Below are positions 6,360 through 9,289 of a stretch of 9,289 bases of DNA, one piece after another. Below the pieces are notes generated by a model. It worked only from the letters and a program-made list of their open reading frames with translations. It was not told the DNA's origin and searched no databases. Position 1 is the first letter of the stretch; each line of letters opens with the position of its first letter. The position numbers and the translations under genes were made by a program. Source of the DNA: Veillonella parvula (GTDB lineage Bacteria > Bacillota > Negativicutes > Veillonellales > Veillonellaceae); contig CAMUQE010000071.1 in assembly GCA_947096075.1 (NCBI GenBank), forward strand, positions 1 through 9,289, written 5' to 3'.

Positions 6360-6727
6360 ATCCAAAGAAACATACTAGATTATTACTGTTTAATACGTTT
6401 CTATACTCTACTAAAACTAATGATAAATTTAACAATATACATAATCCCTTAGATCACTTTTGATGCCTCTGAAAGACATACAGTGCATCTAAGTCATTAC
6501 AAACATAACAATAACACATTCATGAAGAATTTAAAAATAACTATGATGCATAAGTCGTAGTTTCACTACCACAAAAAGAACCATTAACACAATCCACCGT
6601 ATTGTGTTAATGGTTCTTTTAATATAACTAAAATTTTATAGAAAGATTGTATTATAGCCAAGCTTTAAGTATTATCCCTACAACAGAATTAAAACTCATG
6701 TGTTTCTCCAAACTTAGCAACAAACAC
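6360..6727. other. Gene-free gap between iclR-like and M20D genes
   Basis: This 368-bp AT-rich stretch holds the terminator of the M20D gene (6574-6620) and, to its left, the presumed promoter region of the IclR gene (about 6366-6570). I cannot pick a convincing -35/-10 pair there. No small gene with a ribosome site is visible on either strand. Confidence 0.6.
6574..6620 (-). terminator. Terminator after the M20D amidohydrolase
   Basis: A perfect 20-bp stem: AAAAGAACCATTAACACAAT (6574-6593) pairs with 6601-6620 around CCACCGT. On the minus strand it ends in TTCTTTTTGTGG. It lies 108 nt past the stop codon. The near-symmetry means it could also act on plus-strand transcripts. Confidence 0.88.
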
Positions 6728-7834
6728 TTATTCTCCTAATAGCCGTTCTACTAAATCGATCCAAATAGAAACACCATTTTCTAAGGCACTTGTATCAAAA
6801 CTCATGTCAGGATGATGCAAACCTGGACGCAAATTACACCCAAGGCCAAAGAAACCTGCTTTTAAGCTTGGCTTTTCCACAGTGTAGAAGAAGAAATCTT
6901 CACCACCTGGTGTGTAAATTGGATCAATACAGTTGCTTCCACCAAGAATAGAAGATATAGAGTCAGCTAATAGAGCCGTTGCCTCATCATTTAACTCAGC
7001 CGCAGGAATACGGAAGGAATCCAAAACCTCAACAGTCGCACCGATAGAAGCAGCTGCCCCTTCAATAGCTGGCAAAAACTTAGCACAAAGCTCATCCATC
7101 GTTTTATTATATTGTGCACGTAAATCCCATGTAACAACTGCTTTCGCTGGAATCGCATTCGTTACGCCAGAGTCACAAAGGAAACGAGTCGCCTTAACAC
7201 TATAATTATCAGTTGGTTTTAAATGTATAGCATTAACTGCATTAACCGCTTGAACCGCTGCATCCAAAGCATTAATCCCTAAATGAGGGCGGGCACCATG
7301 AGCCGGCTTGCCATGAAAAGCAATGACCATACGGCAAGAGGATGCATAATGAATCGCAGGGCTAGCCTGCCCATTTTCTGCTTCTTCAAATGGCCGCACA
7401 TGCGCACCAAAGATGTATTCTACATCATCAATAGCTCCACCCCTAATCATACTAGTCGCACCAGAACCTAGCTCTTCCGCGGGTTGGAATAAAATCTTTA
7501 ACTTACCTCGTTTTACTAATTGCTTTTCTTTAATAATTTGAGCCGCAGCCAACAGCATTGACATATGTCCATCATGACCACAAGTATGACGAGATACATG
7601 TTTACCATCGATAATATGACCAAGCGCATCCATGTCGGCACGAAGCGCTACTACAGGACCAGGTCTACCGCTATCATAGATACCGATGATACCCGTTTCT
7701 CCGCCCACATTACGTGTTACATCGTAGCCGTAACTTTCCAATTTTTCTGCTAAAAATGCGGAAGTCTTGAGCTCTTGAAAACCTTCTTCAGGAATTGTAT
7801 GTAAATAATTATAGAAATTTAATACTTCACTCAT
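6728..7834 (-). CDS. M20D amidohydrolase (hippurate / IAA-amino-acid hydrolase group)
   Basis: A 368-residue cytoplasmic hydrolase expected to remove an acyl group from an N-acyl amino acid or a related amide. Motifs: ALRADMDAL (63-71), TCGHDGHM (84-91), FQPAEELGSG (116-125), GAHVRP (143-148), HGKPAHGARPHLGINALDAA (174-193), TPGGEDFFFY (308-317) and GLHHPDMSFD (338-347). By alignment to plant ILL2 and Bacillus YxeP, the metal ligands would be C85, H87, E121, H145 and H341, with E120 as catalytic base; all are present. It differs clearly from the AbgB-like enzyme at 4402-5562. The ATG at 7834 has GAGG (7846-7843) 8 nt upstream; an in-frame GTG at 7843 would overlap that site. It is divergent from yjiH across about 200 bp and ends at its own strong hairpin. 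The exact substrate is unknown. Confidence 0.9.
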   Translation of the reverse strand: MSEVLNFYNYLHTIPEEGFQELKTSAFLAEKLESYGYDVTRNVGGETGIIGIYDSGRPGPVVALRADMDALGHIIDGKHVSRHTCGHDGHMSMLLAAAQIIKEKQLVKRGKLKILFQPAEELGSGATSMIRGGAIDDVEYIFGAHVRPFEEAENGQASPAIHYASSCRMVIAFHGKPAHGARPHLGINALDAAVQAVNAVNAIHLKPTDNYSVKATRFLCDSGVTNAIPAKAVVTWDLRAQYNKTMDELCAKFLPAIEGAAASIGATVEVLDSFRIPAAELNDEATALLADSISSILGGSNCIDPIYTPGGEDFFFYTVEKPSLKAGFFGLGCNLRPGLHHPDMSFDTSALENGVSIWIDLVERLLGE

Positions 7835-7874
7835 CGCCAACACCTCTTTCTATAGAATATCGTCTAACACATTA

Positions 7875-7903
7875 ATTATACTACACAAATATCTGCTTTT
7901 AAA
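7875..7903 (-). promoter_or_regulatory. Promoter of the M20D amidohydrolase
   Basis: On the minus strand a perfect TATAAT (7880-7875) lies 17 bp after TTTAAA (7903-7898), a 4/6 match to the -35 box. The leader would be about 35 nt, ending in the GAGG site. Confidence 0.55.
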
Positions 7904-7956
7904 TTAGTTGAAATAAAAACTTTTAATAATATATATAACTTTTATAAATGATATTC

Positions 7957-7986
7957 TTGCACTATTTATGATCTCTACTATATAAT
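7957..7986 (+). promoter_or_regulatory. Promoter of the yjiH-yjiG operon
   Basis: TTGCAC (7957-7962), an 18-bp spacer and a perfect TATAAT (7981-7986) give a start near 7993 and a leader of about 40 nt. GATATTCT (7950-7957), touching the -35 box, is the inverted partner of AGAATATC at 7854-7861 and might be an operator half. Confidence 0.65.
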
Positions 7987-8031
7987 TATAAATCATATAA
8001 CTCTATGTGTTTTATGTAGGAGGTTAAAATC

Positions 8032-8712
8032 ATGAGTGACCCTAACAATGAGAAAAACTATACTCAATTTACTAAGAAGGTAACTGTCGGTTGCTATATT
8101 GCATTAGCTGTAGCAAGCCTATTCTTCTCAGGATTACTTAACAATGTAGAAGGTTTTAAATGGCTCTCTGCATTAGACTTTGCGACTATTTCTGGTAAAT
8201 TTGGTACCATGGTTAACCCTGCAAAAAACACCTTTATTGGGGAAGGTGGTGTCAGCGCTCGCGCAGGCTTCCTCTTTGCCTTGGGCTTAACACCAACAGT
8301 TATGTTGGCATTGGGTGTACTTGAGATTTTAGAACATTACGGTGCAATCCGTGCAGCCCATAAATTAATGACTCCATTATTGAAACCTATTTTAGGTATC
8401 CCTGGATTAACTGGCCTTGCAATGATTACGGACTTACAAAGTACAGATGCAGGTGCAGCGATTACCAAAGACCTTTACGACAACAATCTAGTTAACCGTA
8501 AAGAATTAACAATCATGACGGCATGGCAGTATAGCGGTGCGGGCATGATTAACAACTACGTAGCCATTGGATCTGCTATTTTTGCGTACTTAACAGTACC
8601 AATTATCCTTCCACTCATCGTAGTATTTGTTATGAAGTTCTTCGGTGGTGCCGTATGTCGAATCGCACTTAATACAGTATTCAAGGGAGATTTCAAAGAT
8701 GAGCAACAATAA
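8032..8712 (+). CDS. yjiH: YjiH-like nucleoside-recognition (Gate) domain membrane protein
   Basis: A 226-residue membrane protein, close to the length I recall for E. coli YjiH (about 227). A short hydrophilic N-terminus leads to a hydrophobic helix at about 18-36. The Gate-domain part follows: GVSARAGFLFALGLTPTVML (73-92), then PLLKPILGIPGLTGLAMITD (115-134), with the polar stretch LQSTDAGAAITKDLY (135-149) typical of this family and of the SpmA/SpmB relatives. Helices at about 168-190 and 188-206 close the protein. It is thought to form a transporter with YjiG; the solute is not known, and the domain name does not prove nucleoside transport. AGGAGG (8018-8023) lies 8 nt before the ATG. Its stop lies inside yjiG, so translation is probably coupled. 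The divergent neighbour is an M20D amidohydrolase. Confidence 0.85.
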   Translation: MSDPNNEKNYTQFTKKVTVGCYIALAVASLFFSGLLNNVEGFKWLSALDFATISGKFGTMVNPAKNTFIGEGGVSARAGFLFALGLTPTVMLALGVLEILEHYGAIRAAHKLMTPLLKPILGIPGLTGLAMITDLQSTDAGAAITKDLYDNNLVNRKELTIMTAWQYSGAGMINNYVAIGSAIFAYLTVPIILPLIVVFVMKFFGGAVCRIALNTVFKGDFKDEQQ

Positions 8713-9163
8713 AGAAACGAACAATCCATTTGATATATTTATTCGTGGTGCACGAAAAGGCTTTACGCTAGCCACTCAAAACTTATTACCAAACGTATTG
8801 ATGGCATACACACTTGCCGAGCTATTACGTATCTTAGGCATCATGGCATTTTTAGGTAACCTATTTGCTCCTGCAATGGCTTTATTTGGTCTTCCAGGTG
8901 AAAGCGTAACAATCTTGTTAACAGCCTGGTTATCATACTCTGCTGGTATCGGCGTTGCAGTTAACTTGCTTTCTAACAATACGATTGATATGATACAAAT
9001 GACTATTTTGGCTCCAGCTCTACTTTTAATGGGCTCCCAAATCCAATATATGGGTCGATTACTAGGTGTAGTTGAAGTACCTAAAAAGTATTGGCCAATG
9101 CTTATGACAATCAGTGTGGTAAATGCATTGATTTCCATGGTTATCATGAAAATATTTGTATAA
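8699..9163 (+). CDS. yjiG: YjiG-like membrane protein, partner of YjiH
   Basis: A 154-residue membrane protein that matches E. coli YjiG (about 153 residues) in length and motifs as I recall them: GARKGFTLATQNLLPNVLMA (17-36), PAMALFGLPGE (58-68), PALLLMGSQIQYMGRLLG (106-123) and a final hydrophobic helix at about 134-153. It carries a Gate-type domain and probably forms one carrier with YjiH. I chose the ATG at 8699, with GGGAGA (8685-8690) 8 nt upstream. The frame is open back to 8645, but that longer form would overlap yjiH by 68 nt and begin without a ribosome site. The chosen start gives a 14-nt overlap, suggesting coupled translation in a fixed ratio. The operon ends at the hairpin 9215-9253. 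No iadA follows, unlike in E. coli. Confidence 0.87.
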   Translation: MSNNKETNNPFDIFIRGARKGFTLATQNLLPNVLMAYTLAELLRILGIMAFLGNLFAPAMALFGLPGESVTILLTAWLSYSAGIGVAVNLLSNNTIDMIQMTILAPALLLMGSQIQYMGRLLGVVEVPKKYWPMLMTISVVNALISMVIMKIFV

Positions 9164-9214
9164 TACCAAGACCACAGAATACTTTAGCACTAATACAATA
9201 ATTCAAACAAACCA

Positions 9215-9253
9215 AAAGGCAGTACTAATATAAAATCTAATAGTACTGCCTTT
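9215..9253 (+). terminator. Terminator of the yjiH-yjiG operon
   Basis: A 13-bp stem: AAAGGCAGTACTA (9215-9227) pairs with TAGTACTGCCTTT (9241-9253), with a 13-nt AT-rich loop, followed by ATTCTTTT. It lies about 50 nt past the yjiG stop. Confidence 0.88.
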
Positions 9254-9289
9254 ATTCTTTTAACAAGATACCGAATATCTATATCACTA

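Noticed and set aside
8645..8698. Longer N-terminal form of YjiG
   Set aside because: The ATG at 8645 has no Shine-Dalgarno and would overlap yjiH heavily; the ATG at 8699 has GGGAGA at proper spacing and matches family length.
1..9289. Search for tRNA, rRNA, CRISPR arrays, insertion sequences and phage genes
   Set aside because: No cloverleaf-like segments, regular spaced repeats, transposase frames or phage structural genes were seen by eye.

Overview
The window looks like chromosomal DNA of a Negativicutes bacterium, most likely Veillonella. This is inferred from the moderately AT-rich composition, Firmicutes-type Shine-Dalgarno sites, and the mix of a DcuC-type dicarboxylate carrier, M20 amidohydrolases and a YjiHG pair. 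No rRNA or other taxonomic marker is present, so the genus is an inference. There are nine supportable protein genes. One of them is a 33-codon gene that a normal length cutoff would miss.

Layout. (1) 53-475 (-): a small membrane protein I do not recognise, divergent from (2) 662-2080 (+), a sodium:solute symporter of the SSS family, which ends at a clear terminator (2148-2183). (3) 2238-2560: a compact type I toxin-antitoxin locus. A 33-residue hydrophobic holin-like toxin is on the minus strand (2372-2473). It faces a strong plus-strand promoter (2238-2266) whose short RNA ends in the same bidirectional hairpin (about 2332-2375). The toxin leader folds so that its G-rich ribosome site is hidden. 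Both RNAs appear to begin with nearly the same 14 nt. (4) About 2561-2862: AT-rich DNA with no gene, holding a degenerate 13-bp tandem repeat. (5) 3011-6359 (-): an IclR-type regulator, an AbgB-like M20 amidohydrolase and a DcuC-family carrier in one direction, closed by a 16-bp hairpin at 2863-2899. An IclR-like palindrome lies between the regulator and the hydrolase. (6) 6728-7834 (-): an M20D amidohydrolase with its own 20-bp terminator, divergent from (7) 8032-9163 (+), a yjiH-yjiG pair with a 14-nt overlap and a terminator.

How it fits together. The right two thirds holds two parallel modules, each pairing a cytoplasmic metal-dependent amidohydrolase with a membrane carrier: M20/DcuC under a local IclR regulator, and M20D/YjiHG. 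The simplest reading is uptake or exchange of N-acylated or peptide-like compounds, intracellular deacylation, and use or export of the product. In E. coli yjiH-yjiG lie beside iadA (isoaspartyl dipeptidase), so the link between YjiHG and a peptidase-like enzyme recurs here with an unrelated enzyme family. Substrates cannot be read from the sequence. The least ordinary feature is the type I toxin-antitoxin locus in the convergent gap.
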